Source: an uncultured Clostridia bacterium | Lineage (GTDB): Bacteria > Bacillota > Clostridia > Monoglobales > Monoglobaceae | Direction of reading: 5' to 3' | NCBI GenBank assembly: GCA_910580105.1 | Contig: CAJTWN010000004.1 | Span: 115,765 to 179,764 of the forward strand | Length of the DNA stretch: 64,000 nucleotides | Part shown: piece by piece, positions 8,070-16,613 of the stretch | How the letters are laid out: every line of letters begins with the position of its first letter | How positions within the stretch are numbered: the stretch's first letter is position 1 | Translations under genes and position numbers: made by a program | Notes under the pieces: model-generated | Databases searched by the model: none | The model's input: the letters and a program-made list of their open reading frames with translations, nothing else | Told to the model about the DNA's origin: nothing

Positions 8070-8945
8070 ATGGTTTATTCCATAGAAAGCAATGGATTTT
8101 CTGCAAAATTCGATAGCTACGGAGCGCGTTTAATTTCTTTAAAGGATCGGGAAGGGTTGGAATATATCTGGCAGAGAGACGCCCGGTATTGGTCGGATTG
8201 CGCGCCAATTCTTTTTCCGGTGATTGCACGGACACGAGATGGGAAAATTACAGCAAATGGTAAAGAATATCGGATGCCGAAACATGGGCTTTTGCGGAAT
8301 GCGGAATTCGAAGTTGCAGAGCAGAAGCCGGAAGCAATTACCTTTATGTCTGCTGCGAATGAGGAAACAAAGGAAGCATATCCGTGGAATTACGTATTTT
8401 ATGTTACATTTTCCCTTTGCGACAATCAATTGACTACTGCATTTCGTGTGGAGAATAAGGACGAAAATCAGATGTATTTCTGCCTTGGAGCACATCCGGC
8501 GTTTAATGTTCCATTGACAAATGAGGAAGCATTTGAAGATTGGCGTTTGGTGTTTGAAAAGGAAGAAGTACTTTATTCCAACCATACCAACGAAGATGAA
8601 TCTACTTCTGCAAAGAAAGATTTAATTCTTGCTGCAGGGAATAATTTGCCGCTGAGACGTACATTATTTGACAATGATGCTATGATATTTGAGGAAATTG
8701 GTTCAAAAAAGGTGGAGTTGATTGGAAAAAGTGGAAAAGGTGTGTCCTTTGCCTATGAAGATTTCCCCAATCTTGCCATCTGGACAAAGGGGGAGCCGTC
8801 AGATGCTCCTTATGTTTGTCTGGAGCCATGGTTTGGTATGGGATTTCGTGATGATGAAGGTTATGCAATTGAAGAAAAATACGGCGTGTTGAAGCTGGAA
8901 CCACAAAAGGACTTTACGGTTTCGTTTATGGTAACGATGCTGTGA
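8070..8945 (+). CDS. Aldose 1-epimerase family protein
   Basis: About 291 residues of the galactose-mutarotase-like beta-sandwich fold (YSIESNGFSAKFDSYGARLISL, then CAPILFPVIAR, then PKHGLLRNAEFEV). The His in PKHG and the Glu in VCLEPWFGM near the C-terminus correspond to the catalytic pair of the family. It interconverts anomers of a hexose or related sugar; the exact sugar is not readable. The ATG at 8070 is preferred over the GTG at 8061, which is part of the GAGGTG ribosome site. First gene of an apparent three-gene operon with kduI and a carbohydrate-binding-like gene, so a role in sugar or uronate use is likely. Confidence 0.9.
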   Translation: MVYSIESNGFSAKFDSYGARLISLKDREGLEYIWQRDARYWSDCAPILFPVIARTRDGKITANGKEYRMPKHGLLRNAEFEVAEQKPEAITFMSAANEETKEAYPWNYVFYVTFSLCDNQLTTAFRVENKDENQMYFCLGAHPAFNVPLTNEEAFEDWRLVFEKEEVLYSNHTNEDESTSAKKDLILAAGNNLPLRRTLFDNDAMIFEEIGSKKVELIGKSGKGVSFAYEDFPNLAIWTKGEPSDAPYVCLEPWFGMGFRDDEGYAIEEKYGVLKLEPQKDFTVSFMVTML

Positions 8946-8975
8946 GATATAAATATAAACGAGGAGGAAAAATAA

Positions 8976-9812
8976 ATGGAAATTGATATTCGTAACCCAT
9001 GGCACCCGGAGGATGCCAAACATTACACAACAGAACGTATAAGGAAGGATTTTCTGGTTCAGGAATTGTTTACTCCGGATAAGATCCGCATGGTGTACAG
9101 CCATGTTGACCGGATTATTGTGGCAGGTATCTGTCCGGCTAAGGATGTTTTGTATTTAGAGGCTGGCCATGAACTTGGTGTGGATTATTTTTTGGAACGC
9201 CGTGAAATGGGTGTTATCAATGTCGGCGGGCCAGGAACTGTTGTTTTGGACGGAGAAGAATTTGATCTCGATTATAAAGATGGCTTATATGCAGGCCTTG
9301 GTATCAAAGAAGTCGCTTTTAAGAGCAAAGATGCTGCAAATCCGGCAAAATTTTATATGAATTCTACTCCTGCACACAGAAAGTGTCCCACGGTAAAAAT
9401 TACGTTGGAAATGGCAAATAAACGGCATCTTGGTTCGGTTGCTGAATGTAATAAGCGGACGATAAACCAATATATTCATCCGGAAGTTTGTGAGAGCTGT
9501 CAGCTTTCAATGGGGATGACGGCGCTGGAGGTGGGAAGCAATTGGAATACCATGCCCTGCCATACCCATGAACGGAGAATGGAAGTGTATTTCTATTTTG
9601 AGTTAGGTGAGGATGATGTGGTCTTCCATATGATGGGCGAACCGCAGGAAACCCGGCATATTGTTATGCGAAACGAAGAAGCTGTTATTTCACCCAGCTG
9701 GTCTATTCATTCCGGTGTTGGTTCCAGAAATTACACCTTTATCTGGGGGATGGCCGGTGAAAATCAGGCGTTTGATGATATGGACCATGTGGCAATGAAA
9801 GATATTATGTAA
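8976..9812 (+). CDS. kduI: 5-dehydro-4-deoxy-D-glucuronate isomerase
   Basis: Isomerises 5-keto-4-deoxyuronate to 3-deoxy-D-glycero-2,5-hexodiulosonate in breakdown of unsaturated uronates from pectin or glycosaminoglycans. 278 residues, exactly the family length. Cupin-type metal ligands are visible in PCHTHERRMEVYFYFE (two His and a Glu, residues about 195-209) with a further His in SWSIHSGVG near 245. The sequence NPWHPEDAKHYTTE at the N-terminus and NKRTINQYIHP are KduI signatures. A strong AGGAGG precedes the ATG, 30 bp after the epimerase stop. kduD and other pectin genes are not in the window. Confidence 0.97.
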   Translation: MEIDIRNPWHPEDAKHYTTERIRKDFLVQELFTPDKIRMVYSHVDRIIVAGICPAKDVLYLEAGHELGVDYFLERREMGVINVGGPGTVVLDGEEFDLDYKDGLYAGLGIKEVAFKSKDAANPAKFYMNSTPAHRKCPTVKITLEMANKRHLGSVAECNKRTINQYIHPEVCESCQLSMGMTALEVGSNWNTMPCHTHERRMEVYFYFELGEDDVVFHMMGEPQETRHIVMRNEEAVISPSWSIHSGVGSRNYTFIWGMAGENQAFDDMDHVAMKDIM

Positions 9813-9830
9813 TTTGCGGAGGACAATGGA

Positions 9831-10712
9831 ATGCAGAAAATAACTATAAGACAGCTGCGGAAGAATGGAGAGGTCATTGCTTCTGCGGAAGGACAAACCT
9901 CGGTGATCTATCAAACAGACGCATATAATGAAGGGGATTGTTTGGAATTCCTTTTGGAAGGGTGTCAATATATCTGGATAAAAATTTCAGACAGTGTGGC
10001 AGAAAGTATTGTATACATACCGGAAGGGAAATTTGTATTTCCTATTCCGGCGGGTGAAGCGCTTAGAGGGTTTAAGCCCGGAATGTTTGAAGGTGCACAA
10101 ATAGTTGAGGCACGGGCGGCAAGTGAGGAAGATTTAAAAACTTACCGGAATCTTTGCTTGAATCCCTATGATTATCGTGTACAGAGCGAGGTAGTTGATC
10201 CCGATGCGCCGGAATGGAGTAACCCAACCGATTCAAAAGCAGTTGAGGACGGCGAAATAAAAGCGTTCCCCCATGCGTATGCGAACCGGGTGACACGAAA
10301 CGAAGGCTGCTTTTATGCAAGAAATGCCATTGATGGTATGAGCGAACCGGGGGGACATGGAGATTATCCTTATCATTCCTGGGGCGGTGCTGTACACGAA
10401 GACCTAACGTTGGCTGTTTATTTTGGCCGTGAGGTAAAGGCGGATAAGCTGGTTCTTTCTCTTCGCAGCGATTATCACGTTGATGGTGAAGGAAGAGAAC
10501 ATGACACCTATTGGCATACGGCATTGATTGAGTTGTCAGATGGATTCAAAACAGAAATTCACCCGCAAAAATCATCAGAGGGTCAAGTTTTTGAACTGGG
10601 CGGGCACGTAACAAGCTGGTTAAAATTATCTCGGCTGGACCCCTTGCAGCATGATGGAAGTTTGAACTTTGCGGCGCTGAATCAGATTGAACTTTGGGGT
10701 ACAGAAGTATAG
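9831..10712 (+). CDS. Uncharacterised carbohydrate-linked protein with galactose-binding-like C-terminus
   Basis: 293 residues with no signal peptide. The N-terminal third is a short beta-rich region (VIYQTDAYNEGDCLEFLL). The C-terminal part (residues about 150-293) looks like a discoidin/CBM-type beta-sandwich (YARNAIDGM, YHSWGGAVHEDLTLAVYFGREVKADKLVLSLR, FAALNQIELWGTEV). Only 18 bp from kduI, so co-transcribed with it; probably a partner in uronate or plant-glycan metabolism, possibly an enzyme with a lectin-like scaffold. I do not recognise a catalytic site. Followed by a strong terminator. Confidence 0.7.
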   Translation: MQKITIRQLRKNGEVIASAEGQTSVIYQTDAYNEGDCLEFLLEGCQYIWIKISDSVAESIVYIPEGKFVFPIPAGEALRGFKPGMFEGAQIVEARAASEEDLKTYRNLCLNPYDYRVQSEVVDPDAPEWSNPTDSKAVEDGEIKAFPHAYANRVTRNEGCFYARNAIDGMSEPGGHGDYPYHSWGGAVHEDLTLAVYFGREVKADKLVLSLRSDYHVDGEGREHDTYWHTALIELSDGFKTEIHPQKSSEGQVFELGGHVTSWLKLSRLDPLQHDGSLNFAALNQIELWGTEV

Positions 10713-10780
10713 GATCCTGAATTAATATAGAAGCAGCGTATCTTAGAATGTTGTTGCGCTGTCAAAGACGGCAAACAAAT

Positions 10781-10817
10781 GCCGGCCATTTTATAAAAAT
10801 GGCCGGCGCTTTTTTTT
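10781..10817 (+). terminator. Intrinsic terminator of the kduI operon
   Basis: GCCGGCCATTTTT-type stem (10781-10807) with nine T after it. Also close to the 3' end of the minus-strand XRE gene, so possibly shared. Confidence 0.92.
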
Positions 10818-10857
10818 AAACGAAATTCTAGATTAATACATTTATTATTCACGTGTT

Positions 10858-11100
10858 TTACCTGATCTCCTGTTCCAATTCTTCGAACAAGCTTGAATGA
10901 AAAAATTCTTGTATAGAAATTTCAAAACCATCACAAATTTTCTTTATGGTTGAAATAGTCGTACTATTATTTCTTCCGCCGGTAATATTGCTTAATGTAG
11001 ATTGTGTTATTCCACTTATTGTAGCCAGTTTATTTATAGTGATTTCTCGTTCGTTACATAATCCCACAATTCGTAGCCGAACAGCTTCTCCAATCGTCAA
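10858..11100 (-). CDS. XRE family helix-turn-helix regulator
   Basis: 80 residues, a single Cro/C1-type HTH (residues about 5-66): INKLATISGITQSTLSNITGG is the HTH and TISTIKKICDGFEISIQEFF the closing helices. A compact DNA-binding protein with no sensor domain. Divergent from the lipoprotein gene at 11249. The perfect palindrome CTCAATTGAG at 11166-11175 lies next to the -35 box of the divergent promoter and is a plausible operator. The stop lies inside the window with no frameshift. Confidence 0.9.
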   Translation of the reverse strand: MTIGEAVRLRIVGLCNEREITINKLATISGITQSTLSNITGGRNNSTTISTIKKICDGFEISIQEFFHSSLFEELEQEIR

Positions 11101-11165
11101 GCTCCATCACCTCTATCAATGAATATGATGTTATAATTTTAACTCACTTGGGATAAAACTATTAC

Positions 11166-11204
11166 CTCAATTGAGTTGACTTTTGCGTTTCTCTATGTTA
11201 TAAT
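11166..11204 (+). promoter_or_regulatory. Promoter of the lipoprotein gene with candidate XRE operator
   Basis: TTGACT (11176-11181) and TATAAT (11199-11204) at 17 bp. The 10-bp palindrome CTCAATTGAG (11166-11175) abuts the -35 box. Repression by the divergent XRE protein is an inference from position. Confidence 0.65.
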
Positions 11205-11248
11205 AGCGGTGCGATCGTATAAAATTTAAAGTTTGGAGGTTAATTGAT

Positions 11249-11578
11249 ATGAAAAGCAGTAAATTAGTCGTTGGTGTTCTGAGTACTATTTTGTTAATTT
11301 TTGCATTAACAGGTTGTGGAAACACAGCGAAAAGTCTGTCCGGAAAATATGTAAGTGATGGTAACACAGCATTCAGTTATATCGAATTTTTTTCTGATGG
11401 TAAATATACTTCAAGTCATTCAAACTACGAAGGAAATTACTCAATTGACGGAAACAGAATTCGATTAGAAGGTATTTTGGTTGATTCAAAAATTTATTAT
11501 TTTAAAGCACGCGGAAACACGTTAGAGTTATCTTCTGATGAAGATTTTGAATCATCTGATATATATATAAAAGATTAA
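11249..11578 (+). CDS. Small putative lipoprotein
   Basis: 109 residues with an N-terminal hydrophobic stretch ending in the lipobox LTGC (Cys about residue 23), so predicted to be lipid-anchored on the outer face of the membrane. The mature part (about 85 residues) has a beta-rich pattern (GKYVSDGNTAFSYIEFFSDGKYTSS, GNYSIDGNRIRLEGI, DSKIYYFKARGNTLELSSD), similar in style to small DUF5640/META-like sheets in Clostridia. Function unknown. GGAGG precedes the ATG; followed 28 bp later by the CuAO-NPCBM gene. Confidence 0.8.
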   Translation: MKSSKLVVGVLSTILLIFALTGCGNTAKSLSGKYVSDGNTAFSYIEFFSDGKYTSSHSNYEGNYSIDGNRIRLEGILVDSKIYYFKARGNTLELSSDEDFESSDIYIKD

Positions 11579-11605
11579 AGCTAAAATATAGAAGGGAAGA
11601 CAATA

Positions 11606-12307
11606 ATGAAAGAAAAATTAAAAAAGCTTACTTTAGGTGTACTTATTGGTGCAATATGTTGCAGTGGTGCAGCTCTTGCAAAGAAAGCAACTGAAACCAT
11701 TGAGGTTGAATATAGTAACATCAAGATTTACAAAGATAATGTTCTTTGTGAATTAAAGGACGCCAACGGCAGTATTATTGAACCGTTTATCTATAATGGA
11801 ACAACCTATATGCCGGTCAGAGGAACGGCTAATCTTGCAGATATGCAGGTTACATGGGATGGTACAACACAGAGTGTTTATTTATGGGACGAAATGGTCC
11901 CGGAGGGGACTTCATTTATTGAGGTTTGTCCGCCGTATGAATTACGTTGTTTTGAAAAATACATAGCTACAGAGGGAAAGAACTTTACAATGGCCGGGCA
12001 AAAATATTCTAATGGAATTGTATCGCCGGGTTCATGGGAGACGAATCGAGTAGCGCTTTTTAATCTTGATAGCAAATATTCGTCACTTGAATGTACAATT
12101 GGGCATTCAGAAGTTGAAGAATATGCGAAATCTGTTTCATTTTTGGTTGATGGGAAAATCGTTGAGACGATAGAGCTTGAACCGGATTGTTTGCCCAAAA
12201 AAGTTAATATACCTTTAAAATATGGTCTGCAATTGAAAATTATCGTAAACGAAGTTTCGGGTGGTAAAATGTCTGGTATTGGCATTGGAAATATGACGGT
12301 GAAATAA
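11606..12307 (+). CDS. Secreted protein with CuAO_N1-like and NPCBM-like domains
   Basis: 233 residues with a signal peptide (hydrophobic core GVLIGAICCSGAALA). Residues about 30-95 match the copper-amine-oxidase N-terminal-like module (IYNGTTYMPVRGTANLADMQVTWDG). Residues about 115-233 resemble an NPCBM (novel putative carbohydrate-binding) domain (FTMAGQKYSNGIVS, NLDSKYSSLECTIGHSEV, VSFLVDGKIVETIEL). Such proteins are found outside the wall of Clostridia; the ligand is not known. It shares its first module type with the putative immunity proteins at 45.7-56.4 kb, but here stands apart from any toxin. Confidence 0.82.
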   Translation: MKEKLKKLTLGVLIGAICCSGAALAKKATETIEVEYSNIKIYKDNVLCELKDANGSIIEPFIYNGTTYMPVRGTANLADMQVTWDGTTQSVYLWDEMVPEGTSFIEVCPPYELRCFEKYIATEGKNFTMAGQKYSNGIVSPGSWETNRVALFNLDSKYSSLECTIGHSEVEEYAKSVSFLVDGKIVETIELEPDCLPKKVNIPLKYGLQLKIIVNEVSGGKMSGIGIGNMTVK

Positions 12308-12356
12308 GCATTCTCTTTGTGTGCAAAGTATAGGATGTTACACTTACGGATGCAAA

Positions 12357-12388
12357 AAAGGGTATGCAACTTGAATTGCATACCCTTT
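12357..12388. terminator. Bidirectional terminator between CuAO-NPCBM gene and rnj
   Basis: Perfect 13-bp stem AAAGGGTATGCAA / TTGCATACCCTTT with a 6-nt loop; A and T runs flank both sides, so it can serve both convergent genes. Confidence 0.85.
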
Positions 12389-12417
12389 AAAATTACTTCC
12401 GTATAGTGAACCGTCTT

Positions 12418-14085
12418 TTATACTTCCATGATAATTGGGAGAATCATTGGTTTTCTCTTGGTCTTACTATAGAGATAGTTGCTGACTTCATTTTTTACCT
12501 TTGTTTTTAAGGTTGACCAGTCCATAGAGCGGCTGCCGGTACATTTGTCAATGACATGCGCGGCGGCATCCCGAACAGAATCCATTAAATCTTCGGACTC
12601 ACGGACATAAACAAATCCGCGGGAAATAATATCCGGCCCACTGACACATTGTTTGCTTGCTTTGTCGATGGTAAAGACAACAATGATAATACCATCCTCC
12701 GCAAGATGTTTTCTGTCACGAAGAACAATGTTCCCAACGTCGCCAACACCAAGACCGTCAACCAAAACTTTTCCGGATGGCACAGTTCCTGTAACGGCGG
12801 CGGTGGATTGAGAAAGTTCCAGAACCTTTCCAATGTCTAAAATAAATATATTCTTTTTGGGTATACCGGCCTGAACCCCAAGCTCTGCGTGGTGGCACAG
12901 ATGACGGTATTCGCCATGCACCGGGATAAAATATTTTGGATTTGCCAAAGAAAGAATCAGCCGGAGTTCATGCTGGCAGGCATGTCCCGAAACGTGAACA
13001 TCATCCTGGCGTTCATGAATAACTTCTGCACCATGCTTTAAAAGTTCATTGACCACATTCGATACGGTTTTTTCATTGCCGGGAATCGGGTTTGCAGAAA
13101 TGATAACAAGGTCGGAAGGTTCAATATTGATTTTTTTGTGGATGGAAAAGGCCATTCTTGTCAGTGCGGACATGGGTTCTCCCTGGCTTCCCGTTGTAAT
13201 GATGACCATTTTTTCTTTGGGATAGCGGTTGATTTCATCAAGGTCAACCAAGGTGTTTTTGGGGATGTTCATATAACCGAGGTCGATGGCTGCGCTGAGT
13301 ACGTTTTCCATACTGCGGCCGGATACGGCAACCTTACGGCCATATTTGACAGCTGCATTAATAATCTGCTGTACCCGATGAATGTTGGATGCAAAAGTTG
13401 CAACAATGATTCGCTGCCCGATGCCCCGTTCAAACAGATTGTCAAAGGTCTTTCCAATGGAACTTTCGCTCATGGTGTAACCTGGTCGGTCTGCATTGGT
13501 ACTGTCTGAAAGCAGGGCAAGGATACCTTTTTTACCCAACTCACCAATACGGGCAAGGTCAATCATGCCGCCGTCAATCGGCGTTGGGTCAATTTTAAAA
13601 TCGCCGGTGTGCAGGATGACACCTGCCGGTGTGTGCAGTGCAATGGCCACTGCATCTGCAATGGAATGGTTTGTATGAATGAATTCAATATTGAAATCAC
13701 CCAGGCGGACGAAGTCGCCGGCTTCAACATTATGCAGTTTTGCACTGTTGATTAAATTGTGTTCCTTTAGCTTGTTTTTCAAAATACCAAGGGTCAGGCG
13801 TGTTCCAAAGACAGGAATATTAAATTCCTTGAGTACATACGGAATGGCACCGATATGGTCTTCGTGACCGTGGGTGAGAACAATGCCCCGAATTTTATTT
13901 GCTACCTTGTGAAGATAGGTGATATCCGGAATTACAATATCAACACCCAGCATATCATCGTCAGGAAAGGCCATGCCGCAGTCTAATAAAATGACATCAT
14001 TTCCATATTCAAATACGGTTAAGTTCTTTCCGATTTCGTTTAATCCGCCAAGCGGAATAATTCTTACTTTTTTTTGCTTTTTCAA
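12418..14085 (-). CDS. rnj: Ribonuclease J
   Basis: Dual 5'-3' exo/endoribonuclease of the metallo-beta-lactamase/beta-CASP family, the main RNA decay and maturation enzyme in Bacillota. 555 residues, the family length. The metal site HGHEDHIG is at residues 72-79 (H72, H74, D76, H77), the beta-CASP region carries SDSTNADRPG, and later motifs include ATFASNIHRVQQI and VHVSGHACQHEL. Start is TTG with AGGAGG at 7-nt spacing. A long leader (about 160 nt) separates the predicted promoter (14254-14282) from the start, which could allow feedback control. Confidence 0.97.
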   Translation of the reverse strand: MKKQKKVRIIPLGGLNEIGKNLTVFEYGNDVILLDCGMAFPDDDMLGVDIVIPDITYLHKVANKIRGIVLTHGHEDHIGAIPYVLKEFNIPVFGTRLTLGILKNKLKEHNLINSAKLHNVEAGDFVRLGDFNIEFIHTNHSIADAVAIALHTPAGVILHTGDFKIDPTPIDGGMIDLARIGELGKKGILALLSDSTNADRPGYTMSESSIGKTFDNLFERGIGQRIIVATFASNIHRVQQIINAAVKYGRKVAVSGRSMENVLSAAIDLGYMNIPKNTLVDLDEINRYPKEKMVIITTGSQGEPMSALTRMAFSIHKKINIEPSDLVIISANPIPGNEKTVSNVVNELLKHGAEVIHERQDDVHVSGHACQHELRLILSLANPKYFIPVHGEYRHLCHHAELGVQAGIPKKNIFILDIGKVLELSQSTAAVTGTVPSGKVLVDGLGVGDVGNIVLRDRKHLAEDGIIIVVFTIDKASKQCVSGPDIISRGFVYVRESEDLMDSVRDAAAHVIDKCTGSRSMDWSTLKTKVKNEVSNYLYSKTKRKPMILPIIMEV

Positions 14086-14253
14086 ATTTTTTCCTCCTAT
14101 TTTATCTTAAGCACACCAAAATAAAGGGAACAGAAATTAAAAATTCCGTACCTTTTGATATGCAATATGAAATTCGTCCGTTCAGTAATGTAACATGTAG
14201 AACATTTAAATCTGTTGGAAAACCAACAATCCGACCAATTATCACTTCTCAAT

Positions 14254-14282
14254 ATTATACAACATTTCAAGTAATATTGCAA
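14254..14282 (-). promoter_or_regulatory. Predicted promoter of rnj
   Basis: On the minus strand TTGCAA (14277-14282), 17-bp spacer and a perfect TATAAT (14254-14259). Gives a 5' leader of about 160 nt containing the TGTTGG/CCAACA hairpin near 14212-14227. Confidence 0.7.
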
Positions 14283-14394
14283 GTCTTTTCTGAAATTATC
14301 TTTCAGCAAGTGCAGATATGGCGTTGTACATCTTTTTATTTATAGTATTGAATGCAGGAATATTTCTTATACATATGAATTTATTTGGCTTGTA

Positions 14395-14423
14395 TTTACA
14401 AAAAAATCAGAATATGATATACT
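14395..14423 (+). promoter_or_regulatory. Predicted promoter of the SH3b protein gene
   Basis: TTTACA (14395-14400), 17 bp, TATACT (14418-14423), about 87 bp before the start. With the rnj promoter this accounts for the 425-bp divergent intergenic region; nothing else is seen there. Confidence 0.6.
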
Positions 14424-14509
14424 ACATTCAATTTAAAAGAAAAATATAATATTATCGGATTTAGAGGGTAAATAAGTCGGAAAAAGAATCAAGTAAGTGG
14501 GGGATATAT

Positions 14510-15841
14510 ATGATGGAAAACAGGCACATGAAATTAATCGTGTGGGTATGCGTCGCTGCAGTTTCTCTGGCTTTGATTGGCTGTGTGCTTGTCTTTGAAT
14601 TTATAATGGGAAATAAAGATGAAACACCACCGGAAGATTATAGGGAAATTGAGCAGTTTTCAACCTATTATCAAATTACGGCGGATACCATGTTTTATCA
14701 GGAGCCTTCCGAAACTTCCAATATTGTCAAATCAGCAAAAGAGGGAACAATGGTTACTTTTTTGGGGGTTGGAGAAGATGATTTTTATATGGTACAGCAG
14801 GAAGAGGTATATGGATACATAAAAAAGCAGTTTTTAAAAGCTGCGGACAGGACAGCGGAAGAAGAAAATTCGAACATTACGGAGGTTCCTGGCTCTGTCA
14901 ATGCACTTTATGAAATGTATGTAATAAACTGTAATAATAGTATCTCGCTGCGCGCCCGCCCATCTATGCAGGCGGAGAGTCTGAGTCAGGTGGCAAAAGG
15001 CGAAAGGGTTGGATACATTTCTGCGGCACAGAATGGGTTTGTTAAGGTATTGTATAAAGAACTGACCGGGTATGTTTTGGGGTCATATCTCTCCTATCAA
15101 AATCAGGGAGCAGATGTGGTTATAAAAAAGACCATGTATGTTGTCAACTGTAAAACAGATATTAGCCTTCGAAGTGAACCTTCTGCAGCGGCAGGGGTGA
15201 TGCTGACCATACCACTTCATGATCCGGTGGGATATATTGAAAGCGCTGGAGATGGTTTTGCAAAAATATCCTATCGGGGGATAATAGGCTATGCAGCACT
15301 TAACTATCTTGCAGATTCCTTTGTTTTTGAAGATGAGAATCCAACGAAAACGCTTTATGTGGTGAATTGTAAGGAAAATATTACGCTGCGAAATGCACCG
15401 GTGCAGTCGGCAGGTGCATTGATAAAGATTCCGTTTGGTGAAGCGGTTGGTTATATCGGAACAGCGACCAATGGATTCTATAAAGTACAATACGGGGGAA
15501 AAACCGGTTATGCTCTGTCCGCTTATTTATCTGAGAACCGGCAGGAGAAAACGCCGGTTATGTCCACAGCACCGGTACATATTGAGGAATCTGTGTTTAC
15601 TGAAACCCCGGTATTTTCTGAGGCGCCCCAGTTTGTCGCAGGGACGAGAATGATCGTGGTGGAGTGCAATGAAAATATTAGTCTTCGAGTGTATCCGGAT
15701 ATATCAAGTGAAGTTATAGACAGTATCCCTTTGGGAGCTGAGGTTGAATATATTGAAAGCGCAGGAAATGGATTTTTTAAAGTAAAGTATCAGGGAAAAA
15801 TCGGTTATGCAAAGGCAGAATATCTGTGTCCGGCTGCGTAG
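14510..15841 (+). CDS. Membrane-anchored protein with five SH3b repeats
   Basis: 443 residues. One N-terminal hydrophobic segment (residues about 8-32, VWVCVAAVSLALIGCVLVFEF) anchors or exports it. Then five bacterial SH3 modules of about 65 residues, each with the pattern NxISLRxxPSxxSxxxxxIPxGxxVGYI...GFxKVxYxGxxGYAxxxYL (near 55, 140, 210, 285 and 380). The modules bind peptidoglycan or similar polymers in other proteins; no catalytic domain is present. A Pro/Thr-rich linker separates repeats four and five. Two adjacent ATGs (14510, 14513) are both possible after the GGGGGA site. Followed 55 bp later by ung. Confidence 0.85.
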   Translation: MMENRHMKLIVWVCVAAVSLALIGCVLVFEFIMGNKDETPPEDYREIEQFSTYYQITADTMFYQEPSETSNIVKSAKEGTMVTFLGVGEDDFYMVQQEEVYGYIKKQFLKAADRTAEEENSNITEVPGSVNALYEMYVINCNNSISLRARPSMQAESLSQVAKGERVGYISAAQNGFVKVLYKELTGYVLGSYLSYQNQGADVVIKKTMYVVNCKTDISLRSEPSAAAGVMLTIPLHDPVGYIESAGDGFAKISYRGIIGYAALNYLADSFVFEDENPTKTLYVVNCKENITLRNAPVQSAGALIKIPFGEAVGYIGTATNGFYKVQYGGKTGYALSAYLSENRQEKTPVMSTAPVHIEESVFTETPVFSEAPQFVAGTRMIVVECNENISLRVYPDISSEVIDSIPLGAEVEYIESAGNGFFKVKYQGKIGYAKAEYLCPAA

Positions 15842-15895
15842 GTTTGAAAAAAGAAAACAGATACAAATGAAAAAATATATTTTGGAGGGAAAAAG

Positions 15896-16561
15896 ATGGT
15901 ACAAATCGGAAATCAGTGGGATAATCTTTTGGGTGATGAGTTTCAAAAGGAATATTATTTAAAATTACGCCGTATTCTGGCAAAAGAATATCAAACAACC
16001 ACCATCTATCCGGATATGTACGATATATTCAATGCGCTGAAATATACAGATTATCCGGATGTAAAGGCGGTTATTTTGGGACAGGATCCCTACCATGGCG
16101 TCGGACAGGCGCATGGGTTGTGTTTTTCGGTGCGGAAAGGCGTGGAACCGCCGCCATCCTTGAAGAATATCTTTAAAGAAATTCAGGATGAGTTGGGCAT
16201 TGCACCACCCAATCATGGAGAACTTACCAAGTGGGCCAAAGAGGGAGTTTTACTGCTTAATACTGCACTTACTGTCCGTGCCGGTATGGCAAACAGTCAT
16301 CGTGGTCTGGGTTGGGAAATTCTGACCGACCGGATTATTGAACTGCTTAACAAGAGAGAGGAACCGATTGTCTTTTTGTTATGGGGAGCAAATGCAAAGC
16401 AAAAGTCTGCGCTTATTACTAATCCACAGCATCTTGTTTTGAAATGCGCTCATCCCAGTCCGCTTTCGGCTTACAATGGATTTTTTGGCTGCGGACATTT
16501 CAAGATGTGTAATGATTTTTTGACTTCCGTTGGACGGACCCCGATAGACTGGAGTTTATAA
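15896..16561 (+). CDS. ung: Uracil-DNA glycosylase
   Basis: Removes uracil from DNA as the first step of base excision repair. 221 residues, normal family-1 length. The catalytic water-activating motif GQDPYHG has its Asp at residue 64, and the minor-groove loop HPSPLSAYNGFFG lies near 187. LLLNTALTVRAG is also typical. TTGGAGGG precedes the ATG. A bidirectional terminator follows. Confidence 0.98.
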   Translation: MVQIGNQWDNLLGDEFQKEYYLKLRRILAKEYQTTTIYPDMYDIFNALKYTDYPDVKAVILGQDPYHGVGQAHGLCFSVRKGVEPPPSLKNIFKEIQDELGIAPPNHGELTKWAKEGVLLLNTALTVRAGMANSHRGLGWEILTDRIIELLNKREEPIVFLLWGANAKQKSALITNPQHLVLKCAHPSPLSAYNGFFGCGHFKMCNDFLTSVGRTPIDWSL

Positions 16562-16573
16562 GACTTAAAAAGT

Positions 16574-16606
16574 AAAAAACCGCAGATATGGTCTGCGGTT
16601 TTTTTA
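16574..16606. terminator. Bidirectional terminator between ung and the MFS gene
   Basis: CCGCAGA / TCTGCGG stem (16580-16598) with six A before and seven T after; works for both converging transcripts. Confidence 0.9.
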
Positions 16607-16613
16607 TATACGG

